From Victivallis vadensis (lineage in GTDB: Bacteria > Verrucomicrobiota > Lentisphaeria > Victivallales > Victivallaceae), in contig NZ_QEKH01000025.1 of NCBI RefSeq assembly GCF_003096415.1, positions 20,660 through 84,659 of the forward strand: DNA of 64,000 nucleotides, read 5' to 3'. The notes under the pieces were generated by a model that did not search any database, was not told the DNA's origin, and worked only from the letters and a program-made list of their open reading frames with translations. Shown here piece by piece: positions 23,647 to 35,200 of this stretch. The translations under genes were made by a program, and so were the position numbers. The first letter of the stretch is position 1; every line of letters starts with the position of its first letter.

Positions 23647-24141
23647 TTATCTATACTCATTTGGAATTTCGATATGAAATGTCTCACACAATAACTTCAC
23701 ATCATGTGCATCATTTTCATCAAACTCGTATCCCAGATGGAACATTACTTGACTATATGGTTCAATACAGGAAACCTCTATTTCCTCAATTCTTCCTTTA
23801 CCCGAAAAAGTTTCTACCGGAAAACAATCCCCATCATAAAGAATTTCACCTTCGTCCGTATATTCAAAACAATGCAAATCAATAATTCTGTTTTTCAAAT
23901 CTTCCCATACAGTATGGTTCAATGTTGTATATTCCATCTTAATCTCATAAAAGCCATTAGCTTTCATTATTTCTATAAAGTTCTGATAATCGTTCTTTTC
24001 TACAAAAATGTCAATATCATTATGGGCTCTTGACTGATATCCAAGAAGAGCATCTACACCCCAGCCACCATCAAGAAAGACTTTAATCTCCGCATCTATT
24101 GCAAATTGAAGAATCTGTTTTACATCTGTTATATTGACCAT
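23647..24141 (-). CDS. Lnu/ANT-like antibiotic nucleotidyltransferase
   Basis: 164 residues. VFLDGGWGVDALLG and RAHNDIDIFVEK form the GG...DxD metal-binding core of nucleotidyltransferases; the layout and length match lincosamide nucleotidyltransferases (LinA/LnuC group) and related aminoglycoside enzymes. Such enzymes transfer AMP to the drug. The later segment IDLHCFEYTDEGEILYDGD and the end VKLLCETFHIEIPNEYR also fit. Its GC content is clearly lower than both neighbours, a sign of acquisition from a low-GC bacterium. ATG 24141 follows GGAG at 8 nt; an open frame continues to 24210. Substrate cannot be told from sequence. Confidence 0.72.
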   Translation of the reverse strand: MVNITDVKQILQFAIDAEIKVFLDGGWGVDALLGYQSRAHNDIDIFVEKNDYQNFIEIMKANGFYEIKMEYTTLNHTVWEDLKNRIIDLHCFEYTDEGEILYDGDCFPVETFSGKGRIEEIEVSCIEPYSQVMFHLGYEFDENDAHDVKLLCETFHIEIPNEYR

Positions 24142-24164
24142 CTTATCATCTCCACAAATTTTAA

Positions 24165-24368
24165 TTAGGCGACCAGAGGAACTGCTGGTCTGTTTGATAA
24201 ATCTCTGCATTTAGCAGTTTTCAATGTTGCCAAAACGAAAGTTAAGAAGATGTTCCTTTTCTCCATATCGCTTTCTTTGGCGTAATTTACAAGGTTATTC
24301 CACACAAGATAGTTGTTCTGGAAAAATTCGATTTCCTGCAGCTTTATTTTTTTCAGTTCAAGATTCAT
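24165..24368 (-). CDS. Small AT-rich ORF upstream of the nucleotidyltransferase
   Basis: 67 residues from ATG 24368 (an in-frame ATG at 24407 exists): MNLELKKIKLQEIEFFQNNY, then NNLVNYAKESDMEKRNIFLT, ending RDLSNRPAVPLVA. It looks natural in composition and shares the low GC of the nucleotidyltransferase gene, so both probably arrived together. The last 13 codons are of different character and contain an inverted repeat GACCAG...CTGGTC (around 24174-24193), so the 3' end may be a junction. No family recognised. Confidence 0.35.
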   Translation of the reverse strand: MNLELKKIKLQEIEFFQNNYLVWNNLVNYAKESDMEKRNIFLTFVLATLKTAKCRDLSNRPAVPLVA

Positions 24369-24743
24369 ATTTGTCTCCAACGCAATATCATTTTGGTAAT
24401 ATACCATTTTTCGCAGGCATTTACAAATGGGAACGATGATTTTTTACCAAATGCCAGAACAAGGACTTACCTTTGGCAAAATGAAAGACAGAGCAGAAGT
24501 GGCAGAAAACCAACTTTTGCACCGTCTATTTCTTACATCAAGTCCTTGCATTGCCATTTTTTATAAATCGTTGATAATAAACAATAATGCTCCAAGGACT
24601 TGCGTCCTTGCGTTTCAGAGACTTTTGCCGTAAAAGTGGTGCAAAATGCCATTGCTGGTATGGTTCAGCATTGAGAATGACAGTCTCTTGATTGCCCCGC
24701 AAAAGCCGCAAGTGCCTGCAACTGTAAGGGGTATAAAAAGAAA
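24369..24743. other. Non-coding junction region with repeated CAAGGACTT motifs
   Basis: I see no gene here. The motif AAGGACTT occurs at about 24463 and 24594 and in reverse at about 24539, and again in the hairpin at 24744-24778. CAACTTTTGCACC and GGTGCAAAATG form a spaced inverted repeat. It lies between the acquired nucleotidyltransferase and tRNA-Ala and may hold a recombination scar or attachment site. Confidence 0.4.
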
Positions 24744-24778
24744 ATTGCCAGGGACTTTATTTGTAAGTCCTTGGCAAT
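24744..24778 (-). terminator. Terminator of tRNA-Ala
   Basis: On the minus strand ATTGCCAAGGACTT, loop, AAGTCCCTGGCAAT, with one wobble pair, then TTTTCTTTTTA. It starts 10 nt after the tRNA 3' end. Confidence 0.75.
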
Positions 24779-24788
24779 CAATAAGTTC

Positions 24789-24865
24789 TGGTGGAGCTGG
24801 TGGGAGTCGAACCCATGACCTATACGATGCGAACGTATCGCTCTAGCCAACTGAGCTACAGCCCC
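24789..24865 (-). tRNA. tRNA-Ala (anticodon CGC)
   Basis: 77 nt with CCA encoded. Acceptor GGGGCTG pairs with CAGCTCC (one G-T); D arm GCTC/GAGC; anticodon stem ATACG/CGTAT with loop TTCGCAT, anticodon CGC; T loop TTCGACT. The first T-stem pair is A-C, so that arm has four clear pairs. It reads GCG codons, common in the GC-rich host genes here. Confidence 0.92.
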
Positions 24866-25018
24866 ATTTTTTATTGCCGACCTTCGCTTTGCTTTGGTCA
24901 ACGTTTCTTAAAATAGCGATTCTTTTGAAAAATACAAGCTCAAAGACGAAAAAAAGTAAAGAAAATACAACTTGTTTCAGGAAGTATCGATTTTTCTTGG
25001 CTTTGAAGGGGGGAAAAC

Positions 25019-25047
25019 TTTGCTTTTTTCCGATTCACCATTATAAT
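25019..25047 (+). promoter_or_regulatory. Promoter of the RpoD-like sigma gene
   Basis: TTTGCT (25019-25024), 17-bp spacer, TATAAT (25042-25047). The ATG at 25125 is about 70 nt downstream of the expected start. Confidence 0.5.
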
Positions 25048-25124
25048 AATAGTAGAGGTCTGAAAATTTAGGTTGGATGGCCGCCGGAACAATACCGGTT
25101 CCGCGGTAAAAGCATGAAACGGTT

Positions 25125-26546
25125 ATGGGAAACAATACTTCTACAGAAGCGCAATCGAATGCAGAAAACCCCGAGATCAATCTGCGAGCTACGGCTGACA
25201 GTGTCGGAGGCAACGATTTCGCCGATTCCCTGGCAAGCTACCTCCAGCAGATCGGCAAAATGCCGCCGCTTCCTCCCGAACAGCAACAGCAGCTCGGCGA
25301 TGATATCGACGCCGTCACCCGCAAACTGCGGCATCAGATCCACGCATTCGGCTTTGTGACGCAGGAACATCTCCGGCTGTTGAATGAATGTATCAGCACC
25401 AATTCCGACCCGGCCGATTATTTCCAGCCCTCTTCTCTGAAAAAAGAAGATATTTCCGCCGGTGAACTGCTGAAGCTCCTGATGGAATGGAAAGGGGAGC
25501 TGCATGCGAAGCATACCGCCCTGGCCGCCGCATTCCGCGCCCGTCACGGGTATGCCGAACGGCGAGCCGAACTGGTCGAATCGCTTTCCAAATTCGACAT
25601 ATCCGGCGATATGCTCGGCGAATTTTTCCAGATCGTGCTCGATTACGCCCGGCTGATCCAGCCCAGCATCGGCTATTCCCAGAAATTCACCTTCGATCCC
25701 GGCCCGGTCGACCGGCAACGGCGCAAGCTGCTTGAGGACCGCTTCCTGATGACCTATGAAGAGCTGACCGGTGAAATCCGGAAGCTGCTCGAAATCCACG
25801 AGGAACTGCAGAACCTGCGTCAGAAGATGATCGAAGCGAACCTGCGGCTTGTGATCAGCATCGCCCAGAAGTACCGCAACCGCGGGCTGCCCTTCAACGA
25901 CCTGATTCAGGAGGGAAACCTCGGCCTGCTACGCGCGTTGGAGAAATTCGATTTCCGGCTCGGCAACAAATTCTCCACCTACGCAAGCTGGTGGATCAAG
26001 CACAATATCTCACGCTCCATCGCGGAACAGTCGCGCGTGATCCGGATTCCGGCCCATATGGTTCATGCGATCAATTCGATGACCTGGGCGGAACAGCGCT
26101 TCATCCAATCCCACGGCCGCGAGCCGGAAATCGATGAATTGGCCGCCGTGCTGGAAATGCCGGTCGCCCGGATCAGCGCGATCCGCAAAATGTCCTGTCA
26201 GACGATTTCGCTGCAGGCTCCGGTATCGAGCAGCGAGGACGGAGCGATGCTTGAAGACCTGATCGCCGACGACAGCACCGCCAATCCGGTGCGCGACTTC
26301 GCCCGCAAAATTCTGTACGACAAGCTCTACGAAATGCTGCGGACCTTGCCGGAGCGCGATCAGCAGATCATCATTCTGCGCTTCGGCCTGTTCGGACAGC
26401 CCTGCCTGCCGCTGGTGGACATCAGCCGCCGGTTCAACCTGACCCGCGAACGCATCCGGCAGCTGGAGGCGAAGATCATTGAAAACCTCCGCTCCCCGGC
26501 CAAGCTCAAATATCTCGACGGCTGCGCACAGGGCACGGAAGAATAA
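25125..26546 (+). CDS. RNA polymerase sigma factor, RpoD/RpoS-like
   Basis: 473 residues. Region 1.2 ([20 protein letters not shown]); a non-conserved stretch of about 150 residues; region 2 ([59 protein letters not shown]); region 3; region 4 ([34 protein letters not shown]). All core-binding, -10 and -35 recognition parts are present. It lacks the long acidic region 1.1 of principal RpoD, so it may be a second, RpoS/RpoD-like factor. It is monocistronic and belongs to the host, just past the tRNA. Confidence 0.9.
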   Translation: MGNNTSTEAQSNAENPEINLRATADSVGGNDFADSLASYLQQIGKMPPLPPEQQQQLGDDIDAVTRKLRHQIHAFGFVTQEHLRLLNECISTNSDPADYFQPSSLKKEDISAGELLKLLMEWKGELHAKHTALAAAFRARHGYAERRAELVESLSKFDISGDMLGEFFQIVLDYARLIQPSIGYSQKFTFDPGPVDRQRRKLLEDRFLMTYEELTGEIRKLLEIHEELQNLRQKMIEANLRLVISIAQKYRNRGLPFNDLIQEGNLGLLRALEKFDFRLGNKFSTYASWWIKHNISRSIAEQSRVIRIPAHMVHAINSMTWAEQRFIQSHGREPEIDELAAVLEMPVARISAIRKMSCQTISLQAPVSSSEDGAMLEDLIADDSTANPVRDFARKILYDKLYEMLRTLPERDQQIIILRFGLFGQPCLPLVDISRRFNLTRERIRQLEAKIIENLRSPAKLKYLDGCAQGTEE

Positions 26547-26568
26547 GAGCTTATCCCTAAATAAGCTC
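26547..26568. repeat. Short palindrome, copy 1
   Basis: GAGCTTAT-CCCTAA-ATAAGCTC begins right after the sigma gene stop. Nearly the same palindrome with loop CCCTGA is at 48238-48261. There is no T run, so it is not a clear terminator; it is a dispersed repeat. Confidence 0.55.
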
Positions 26569-26649
26569 CAAGCCTCCCCTGAACCGGTAGTTCAGAGTGT
26601 CACACTCCGCGTCGCCGCTGCGGAACGGGTAATACGAAAGCGGATCAAT

Positions 26650-27265
26650 GACGACCGGAATCACCGGACTCGGCGCAACGTGCCGAACTCCCGGGGAAAA
26701 AGATAACAAAAGTGGCTGAGATCGTTGAAACCGGATTTCAGGGCGACTTCGACGACGGGGAGCGCCGGAGCCGCGGCCAACAGCCGGCACGCTTCATGCA
26801 GCCGGCGGCGGAATTTCCGGCGAAGGGCGCAGACGATTCCACGGAGGCCGCGATCGGTATCGGTCACATAGAGGTCGGAGAAGGCCGGCTCCTCCGGGTG
26901 AAAGATCGAGAAGAAGCCGAAGCTGTTTTCCATTTTTTTCAGTTCGTCATCGATCAGCTCCGGCAGGAAGAGGATGTTGTAAAGCCCGAGTTCCCCGGAA
27001 AGGGTGCGGCAGGTAGTCCGGAAGCGGGGATGGCTCACGACCATCGAACCGTCCCGGATCGGATAACGGCGGTCGTTGAGCAGATATTCGCCGTTCCCGG
27101 AGAAATAGCAGGTGATCTTCCCGAAATCGCGGCGGTGGAACACCGATTCGCTGACCGCCTCCGAATTGTGGAAACACCGGCCGATGAAAAAGGCCCTCCC
27201 TCCGTAAAATAGCGGCGCCTCGGATAAAAAATTTCCGGCGTCCGCCGTATTTCGTCCGATTTCAT
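26650..27265 (-). pseudogene. Decayed AraC-family regulator
   Basis: ATG 27265 (MKSDEIRRTPEIFYP, after GGAG) is in a different frame from the sensor domain that follows: FFIGRCFHNSEAVSESVFHR, then FGKITCYFSGNGEYLLNDRR and LYNILFLPELIDDELKK. The DNA-binding part starts abruptly at RRKFRRRLHEACRLLAAA, lacking the first HTH, then VVEVALKSGFNDLSHFCYLF (second HTH), and the end VAPSPV is in yet another frame. So there are probably two frameshifts and one deletion. It is divergent from the ABC importer operon and may once have controlled it. Confidence 0.65.
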
Positions 27266-27514
27266 GATTACCGCCGCTCCTCTCCCGGTATCCGGCCGTA
27301 TTGGAAGCCGCCCGTCCATTCTTATAGTATACAGTCGTGCCACGGTTTTGCAAGCAGCGAACCGCGCGAAGGGAAAATTCCGCACCGCCTCCCCTTCGTC
27401 GGGCTCCCGATCCGGGAAACGGCGGCAAAAGCGCCGGAATCCTGACGAAATTACTGGAAATTCCACCGTTCACTGGCTATATTGATAGAAAATCATACAG
27501 ATTGGAAATGAGAA

Positions 27515-28561
<1,047 letters not shown>

Positions 28562-28568
28562 ACCGGCC

Positions 28569-30164
28569 ATGACCAGAAAAGTGCTGATTGCGGCGTTGCC
28601 GATCCTGATCCTGCTGGCGATCCCTTTCCTGCTGCGTCCCCGGGGGACGGAGGCGGACCCCGCTTCCGGCGAGGCGGATAAGCTCGTGATGATCACCGCC
28701 CACAACGAATCGATCCGCTACGAGTACGAACAGGCGTTCCGCAAATACTACCGCAAGCGGTTCGGGCGGGACGTCACGATCGACTTCCGTTCGCCGGGCG
28801 GCACCAGCGACATCGTGCGCTATATCGCGGACCGGTTCGAAGCGGAGTTCCGGCGCGAATTTGAAGCGACCCCGGCCAACGGCGAATGGACCGCCGAAAC
28901 CGCCGAAGCATTCGCCAACCCGGCGGTGGACCGCGATCCCGCCGCCTCGCCCGCCGCGAAACGGGCGAGGAAGCTTTTCCTCAAGTCGGATACCGGCATC
29001 GGCATCGACCTGATGGCGGGCGGCGGCACCTTCGATATGGCGCGCAACGCGGCGCGCGGCTTCGCGGTGGACGGCGGACTCCGGCAGCGCCACCCGGAGT
29101 ACTTCGACCCGGCGGTGATCCCGCAGAGCTTCGGCGGCGACGAGCTGTACGACAAGCAGGGGCGGTATTACGGGGTGGTGCTTTCGACTTTCGGCATCTG
29201 CTACAACTCCGACCGGGTTCGGGAGCTGGGGGACGGCGCGCCGCCGAAGCGATGGACGGATCTCGGCGAACCGCGCTTCTACAACACGCTTTCGCTGGCC
29301 GACCCGTCAAAATCCGGCTCGGTGAACAAGTGCTTTGAAATCCTGATCCAACAGTGCATGGCCGATGCGAACGATCCGGTTGCAGGCTGGGAAAACGGCC
29401 TCAACCTGACCAAGCGTATCTTCGCGAACGCCCGCAACCTGACCGACGCAGCGGGAAAGATTCCGCACGACGTCGCAACCGGCAACGCCGCCGCCGGAGT
29501 CGCGATCGACACCTACGGCTTCACCGAGCAGGAGTGGAATGAATTGCAGTTCGACGGCAAGCCGCACTTCTTCTATGTGCCTCCGGAGGGGGGCACCGCG
29601 ATTTCGGCGGACCCGATCCAGCTGCTGCGCGGCGCGCCGAACCGCAAAGTGGCGGAGGCGTTCCTCGACTTCGTATTGAGCAAGGAGGGGCAGCTGCTCC
29701 ACTCGCTGAAACCGGGCGCGCCGGACGGCCCCCTGAAGCACGCGCTGCGCCGCCCGACCATCCGCCGCGACCTCTACGGGGCGGAGTACCGCGAACACCG
29801 GACCGATCCCGGCTACAATCCGTATGAGTCCGGCGCGAACTTCGTATACCGCGCGCAGTGGACCGGTCCCTATTACAGTCTGCTGCGCATCCTGATCAAG
29901 TGCATCGCGCTGGAGCCGCAGGCGGAGCTGCAGCGGGCGTGGCGGGCGATCCTCGATGCGGGCGGCCCCGAAAAGGTGCCGGAGGCGATGGCGGCGTTCA
30001 ACCGCCTGCCGTTCTCCTATCGCGACATCGACGAAGCCAACCGGCTGATCCGCAAGGGCAAGGACCGCACCGCGGTCGATGTGGCGGCGACCTGCCGCGC
30101 GTGGAGCGAAGGGGCGCGGGCCAATTACCTCGAAGCCGAACGGCTCGCGAAACAGGGGAGATAG
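28569..30164 (+). CDS. ABC importer substrate-binding protein
   Basis: 531 residues. The N-terminal hydrophobic segment VLIAALPILILLAIPFLL is a signal anchor or signal peptide. The body fits type 2 periplasmic binding proteins of the FbpA/PotD/ThiB group: LVMITAHNESIRYEYEQAFR, then GGTFDMARN, YYGVVLSTFGICYNSDRV and RFYNTLSLADPSKSGSVNKC. It is about 180 residues longer than FbpA, with an extended C-terminal helical part (LLRILIKCIALEPQAELQRA). Lies between ATPase and permease genes. Confidence 0.85.
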   Translation: MTRKVLIAALPILILLAIPFLLRPRGTEADPASGEADKLVMITAHNESIRYEYEQAFRKYYRKRFGRDVTIDFRSPGGTSDIVRYIADRFEAEFRREFEATPANGEWTAETAEAFANPAVDRDPAASPAAKRARKLFLKSDTGIGIDLMAGGGTFDMARNAARGFAVDGGLRQRHPEYFDPAVIPQSFGGDELYDKQGRYYGVVLSTFGICYNSDRVRELGDGAPPKRWTDLGEPRFYNTLSLADPSKSGSVNKCFEILIQQCMADANDPVAGWENGLNLTKRIFANARNLTDAAGKIPHDVATGNAAAGVAIDTYGFTEQEWNELQFDGKPHFFYVPPEGGTAISADPIQLLRGAPNRKVAEAFLDFVLSKEGQLLHSLKPGAPDGPLKHALRRPTIRRDLYGAEYREHRTDPGYNPYESGANFVYRAQWTGPYYSLLRILIKCIALEPQAELQRAWRAILDAGGPEKVPEAMAAFNRLPFSYRDIDEANRLIRKGKDRTAVDVAATCRAWSEGARANYLEAERLAKQGR

Positions 30165-30168
30165 GAAC

Positions 30169-31836
30169 ATGCGTCAGTTTTACCGTTATATGCTGCTTTT
30201 TCTGGTGATCGCGTTCCTGGCGGTGTTCCTGATCGGCCCGGTGTACACGGTGGTCGAAGTGGGGCTGGACTGGCGGCTGCTCGGCGAGGTGTTCAGCAAC
30301 TACATCTACGTCGAGGGACTGCTGAACAGCTTCTGCATCGCGGCGGTCACGACGCTGATGGTGTTTGCGATTTCGCTGCCGCTGGCGCTGCTGTACGACC
30401 GCTATGAATTTCCCGGCAAGAACTGGTGCAACCTGCTGATGATGCTGCCGATGATCCTGCCGCCTTTCGTCGGCGCGCTCGGCTTCCAGCAGATTCTCGG
30501 CCACTACGGGGTGGTCAACACGCTGCTGGCTTCCTGCGGTTTCGAGCCGGTGGATTTCCTCGGCGGGCGGGGGCGGTTCTGGTCGGTCTGCTTCATCGAG
30601 GCGCTGCATCTGTACCCGATCCTGTATTTGAATCTGGTCACGGCGCTCGGCAACCTCGATCCGCAGCTCAATGAGGCGGCGCGCAACCTCGGCGCGTCGT
30701 GGTGGACGCGTTTCCGGCGGATCACGCTGCCGCTGATGAAGCCGGGCATCTTCGCGGGCGGCAGCATCGTGCTGGTATGGAGTTTCACCGAACTGGGCAC
30801 GCCGCTGATGTTCGGCTTCAACCGGGTCACGGCGGTGCAGATTTTCAACGGGATCATGGAGCTGGAAACCAACCCGGTGCCGTATGCGCTGGTGGTGGTG
30901 ATGCTGTTTTTCGCGGCGGTGATGTATCTGGCCGGGAAATTCGTGCTGGGGCGCAACGCGGCCAATTCGACGGTCAAGGGAAATGCCGGAAGCGCCGCCC
31001 GGCCGCCGGCCGGCTGGCGCCGGTTCCTGCCGACGGGAGTGTTCGCGCTGGTCACGCTGCTGGCGGCGCTGCCGCATATCGCGCTGATCTTCACCGCCTT
31101 CAGCCTGCGCTGGTACGGCACGGTGTGGCCGGAACACTTCACGCTGCTGAACTTTGAAAACGCGCTCTCCAACAAGATTGTGATTCCGAGCATCGTGAAC
31201 AGCCTGCGTTATTCGGTGCTGGCGATGCTGGTCGCGGTGGCGGCGGGAGTGCTGATTTCGCTGGCGGCGGTGCGCTGGAAGCTCAGGGGGAGCAGTTTCG
31301 CGGACCTGCTCGCGATGCTGCCGCTGGCGGTGCCGGGGATCGTGGTCGCGTTCGGCTTCCTCGGGATGTCGGTGAAATACGACTGGGCGGCGGAGTGGTT
31401 CAACCCGGTGGAGAATCCGCTGTGGCTGCTGGCGGTGGCCTATGCGGTGCGGCGGCTGCCCTATGTGGTGCGTTCGGTCAGCGCCGGGCTGGAACAGACG
31501 CCGGAGGAGCTGGAAAACGCGGCGCGCAACTACGGGGCGGGGCCGTGGCGGGTGCTGCGGAAGATCACGCTGCCCCTGATTCTGGCGAATGTGATCGTCG
31601 GAGGGCTGTTTGCTTTCAGCTTCTCGATGCTGGAGGTTTCGGATTCGCTGATTCTGGCGCAGAAGGCGGAATTCTACCCGATCACGCGGGCGATCTACGA
31701 ACTGTCGCAGATTCTGGGTTCCGGGCCGTTTATCGCGTGTGCGTTCGGGGTATGGGCGATGCTGTTCCTGGCGGCGACGCTGGCGGCGGCGGGAGCGATT
31801 CTGGGGCGCAAAATAGGCTCGATCTTTAAACTTTAA
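30169..31836 (+). CDS. ABC importer permease, two fused membrane domains
   Basis: 555 residues with about 12 hydrophobic segments and two EAA motifs: NEAARNLGASWWTRFRRITL in the first half and ENAARNYGAGPWRVLRKITL in the second, so two permease halves are fused in one chain, as in FbpB and ThiP. ATG 30169 follows GGGAGATAGGA. It forms the channel for the solute delivered by the 28569 gene product. Confidence 0.9.
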   Translation: MRQFYRYMLLFLVIAFLAVFLIGPVYTVVEVGLDWRLLGEVFSNYIYVEGLLNSFCIAAVTTLMVFAISLPLALLYDRYEFPGKNWCNLLMMLPMILPPFVGALGFQQILGHYGVVNTLLASCGFEPVDFLGGRGRFWSVCFIEALHLYPILYLNLVTALGNLDPQLNEAARNLGASWWTRFRRITLPLMKPGIFAGGSIVLVWSFTELGTPLMFGFNRVTAVQIFNGIMELETNPVPYALVVVMLFFAAVMYLAGKFVLGRNAANSTVKGNAGSAARPPAGWRRFLPTGVFALVTLLAALPHIALIFTAFSLRWYGTVWPEHFTLLNFENALSNKIVIPSIVNSLRYSVLAMLVAVAAGVLISLAAVRWKLRGSSFADLLAMLPLAVPGIVVAFGFLGMSVKYDWAAEWFNPVENPLWLLAVAYAVRRLPYVVRSVSAGLEQTPEELENAARNYGAGPWRVLRKITLPLILANVIVGGLFAFSFSMLEVSDSLILAQKAEFYPITRAIYELSQILGSGPFIACAFGVWAMLFLAATLAAAGAILGRKIGSIFKL

Positions 31837-31854
31837 TAAAACAATAAAGATAAA

Positions 31855-32130
31855 GGCGGCAAAGCCGCCGGCCCGCACCGGCACGTTGCCGGTCGCAGTC
31901 CAGCGCGCGAACTGCGCTGGTCGCTTCGCGCAGGACCGCGCAGGCGCGGGCCGGAGCGGAGCGAAATGTAAGGTCTGCGAATGCGGACCGCAACCGGAAC
32001 AGTACCTCACGGCGGAGCGCGCGTTCCTCAAAAAGCGCGAAGCAATTTTTTGAGGAACGGTTCAGAGCGCGCAGCCGCCGCGAGGGGCGGCGACAATGCC
32101 GAAGCATGACGGGAGCGGCCCGGACAGGTG
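31855..32130. repeat. Structured palindromic element D, between permease and GH106 genes
   Basis: No gene. Hairpins in order: GGCGGC-AAA-GCCGCC (31855-31869), which could end the ABC operon; a GGCCCGC/GCGGGCC clamp (31870-31876 with 31946-31952) that encloses CCGGCACGTTGCCGGTCG and then CCAGCGC/GCGCTGG; and GTTCCTCAAAAA/TTTTTTGAGGAAC (32023-32058), itself flanked by CGGCGG and CCGCCG. The CCGGCAC-TTGCCGGTCG module is shared with elements A, B and C. Confidence 0.7.
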
Positions 32131-32208
32131 CACTCCAAAGTGTGTTGCGGCCTGCGAAGACGATATGAAATTTAACATATTGATTGATATAAAACAGGAA
32201 AAACGAAT

Positions 32209-35200
32209 ATGGCACAGACTTTGAATCTTGCAAATCCGCCGGCGAAATACCGCCCGGTCCCTTTCTGGAGCTGGAATGAAAAACTTGATCCGGAGGTGCT
32301 GCGCGAGCAGGTCCGGCAGATGCACGAGGCCGGGCTGGGCGGCTTTTTCATGCATGCCCGCGGAGGATTGCAGACCGCCTACCTCTCGGAGGAGTGGATG
32401 GAGTGCGTGAACGCCTGCCTCGATGAGGCGGGCAAGCTCGGCATGGATGCGTGGCTGTACGACGAAAACGGCTGGCCCTCCGGCTTCGGCGGCGGGCTGG
32501 TCAACGGGCTTGGCGTGAAGTACCAGCAGAAATACCTGCGGCATGAGATCATCGACGCGGCGGAGGCGTGCAAGGACGATACGACCATCGCCTTTTACAC
32601 CACCGACGGCGCGCTGATCGGGCGGACGCTGCCGGAGGGCAGCACGGGGCCGGTGCTGCGCTGCTACTACGAAATCAACCCGTTCTACGTGGACAACCTC
32701 GACGCGGAGGTGGTCGCGGAGTTCATCCGGGTCACCCATGAATTCTACTACCGGACGATCCCGGAGGAGCTGCTCAAGCACCTGAAAGGCATTTTCTCCG
32801 ACGAGCCGCAGCTGTCGCGCAAGGGACTTCTCTGGTCGTTCACGCTGGAGGAGGCGTACTGGCAGGCGTACCACCGCGAACTGCTGCCGGAGCTGCCGAT
32901 GCTGTTCCTCGGGATGGAGGGGAGCGACGGGATGCGCATCCGCTTCTGGAAGCTGGCGGCGCGGCTGTTCAGCGTGAATTTCATGAAGCAGATCCACGAC
33001 TGGTGCGAAGAACACGGCTGGATGCTGACCGGACACCATGTGCTTGAGGAGAGCTGCCAGAGCCAGCTTTCGAGCAACGGCGCGATCATGCCGCAGTACC
33101 AGTACTACCATATTCCGGGCATGGACCACCTGTGCCGCACCGAACCCTCTCCGGTTGCGATGACCCAGCTGATGTCGGCGGCAATGCAGGCGGGGCGCAA
33201 ACAGGTGCTGACCGAGAGCTTCGCGCTGTCGGGCTGGAACTTCAACTTCTCCGGGATGAAATGGATGTACCAGCAGCAGCTGGCGCACGGTGTGAACCTG
33301 CTCTGCCCGCACCTGCAGGGGTATTCGCTGCGCGGGCTGCGCAAGCGCGACTATCCGGCGTCGCTTTTCGTGCACCAGCCGTGGTGGGGCGACTATGCGA
33401 AGCTGAACGGTTATTTCGGGCGGGCCGGCATGCTGCTGGCCGAGGGCGAAGCGTCGACTCCGGTGCTGGTGATCCATCCGCTGTCATCGGCGTGGAAGCA
33501 CTATACCGGCGACGACCATGAGCCGAAGCTCGACTTCTACACGCAGACTTTGCTCAACACCACCCGTGCGCTCGACGCGCTGCAGATTCCGCACCACTAT
33601 GCGGACGAGCAGCTGGCCGAGGATTACGGCTGTGTCGAAAACGGCGAAATCCGGATCGGCGAAGTCGCCTATGAGCTGGTGATCGTGCCGCAGCTGACCA
33701 ATTTCTCAAAGAAAACCGCGGAGCTGCTGCGGCAGTTCGCGGCGGCGGGCGGCACGGTGCTGACCGTCCGCAACCGGCTGGAACCGGACACGCTGACCAT
33801 CGACGGCGAAGCCGCTCCGCAGGAGTTCCGCGACTGGTTCGCCCAGCTTCCGGCCTGCGATTCGGAAGCCGCCGCCGCCGAAATCGCCGCCGAACAGCTG
33901 CCCGGCCGGGTGATGATCACCGAACACGGCGTTCCGGCGCGGCGGCTGGTCGGCACTTATCGCGACTTCCGGGAGCTGGACGGACGCTCCGGCCGGTTCC
34001 ACTTCATCGCGAATCTGCAGTACAACCAGCCCTGCAACGTCACGATCGCGCTGCCGCGCACCGGGCGGCAGGTGGAGGTGATCGACCCCGTGACCGGCGA
34101 ATTTTCGCTGCTGTCGGGGGTGCGGCGCAGCGGGAACCATCTGGTGTTCGACTATCCCTTTGCGGCGGGGGACGCCGCGATGTTCTTCGTGGCCGGGCAC
34201 CCGGCGAAACACGCGCCGAAACTGCACGTTGAAGACGCGTTCGCGCTGCCGCCGGTGAAACGGCTGGACAACGGCTTCACCATCCGGGAGGATTCCGGCA
34301 ACCTGCTGACGCTGGACCGCTGCCGCTACCGCGTGGACGGCGGCGAGTGGATCGCCGACGACGTCAGCGTGATCCACGGGCGGTTGCTGAACCTGAAGCA
34401 CGACTGCGACCTCGAACTGGAATTCAGCTTCGAGCTGGCGCCGGATTTCGATTTCAACGCGCCGCTGACGCTGGTGGCGGAGACGCCGGAACGGTACCGC
34501 TTCAACTTCAACGGCCACGACTTCGACGCGGAGGACGGCGGGCCGCTGTTCGACCGGGCGTTCCGCAGGATCGCGCTGCCCGCCGCGCTGCGCCCCGGCC
34601 GCAACGTGCTGACCATGAAAACCCGCTACCACCAGCCCGAAGAGGTCTATGCGAAGTTGGAACGGGCGAAACAGTTCGAGACCGAGTACAATATGCTGAC
34701 CTTCGACTCCGAAGTCGAGAGCGTCTATCTGTACGGCGACTTCTCGGTCCGCCATTCGGGGCGCACGGAGGAGCTGATCCGCGACGCGGAACGCTTCCAC
34801 GGCGGCTTCGAGCTGGGCGCGCCGCTGGCGGGCAGCCGGGTCGACGCCTCCGATCTGGTGTGCGCCGGAATGCCGTTCTTCGCCGGCAAGGTCACCTTGT
34901 ACAAGGAGTTCGAGCTGACCGCCGACGAAGCCGAGGCGATCCGTTACCTGCGCTTTGCGCCGCACGGCGCGAACTCTTTCGCCGTGAAGATCAACGGCGA
35001 AAACGCCGGAACCTGCTTCTGGGGGCCGTATGCGCTGCGGGCGGACGAGTTCCTGCGCGCCGGAGTCAACAAGCTCGAAATCGAGCTGACCACTTCGCTG
35101 CGCAACCTGCTCGGTCCGCACCACCTCGAAGAAGGCGAAAGCTACAGCGTCCACACGCTGAGCTTCAACCGCGAGGCGAATGCGGTCGGCTGGCCCGCCC

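Noticed and set aside
24446..24778. CAAGGACTT repeats as the phage attachment core
   Set aside because: The 8-9 base motif also appears inside the phage near 8700 and 9762 and in the tRNA terminator; without the left junction it cannot be separated from chance.
29998..33477. Very long minus-strand open frames (677 and 471 codons) opposite the ABC permease and GH106 genes
   Set aside because: They are Arg/His/Gln-rich mirror frames produced by high GC at third codon positions; the plus-strand proteins have clear families.
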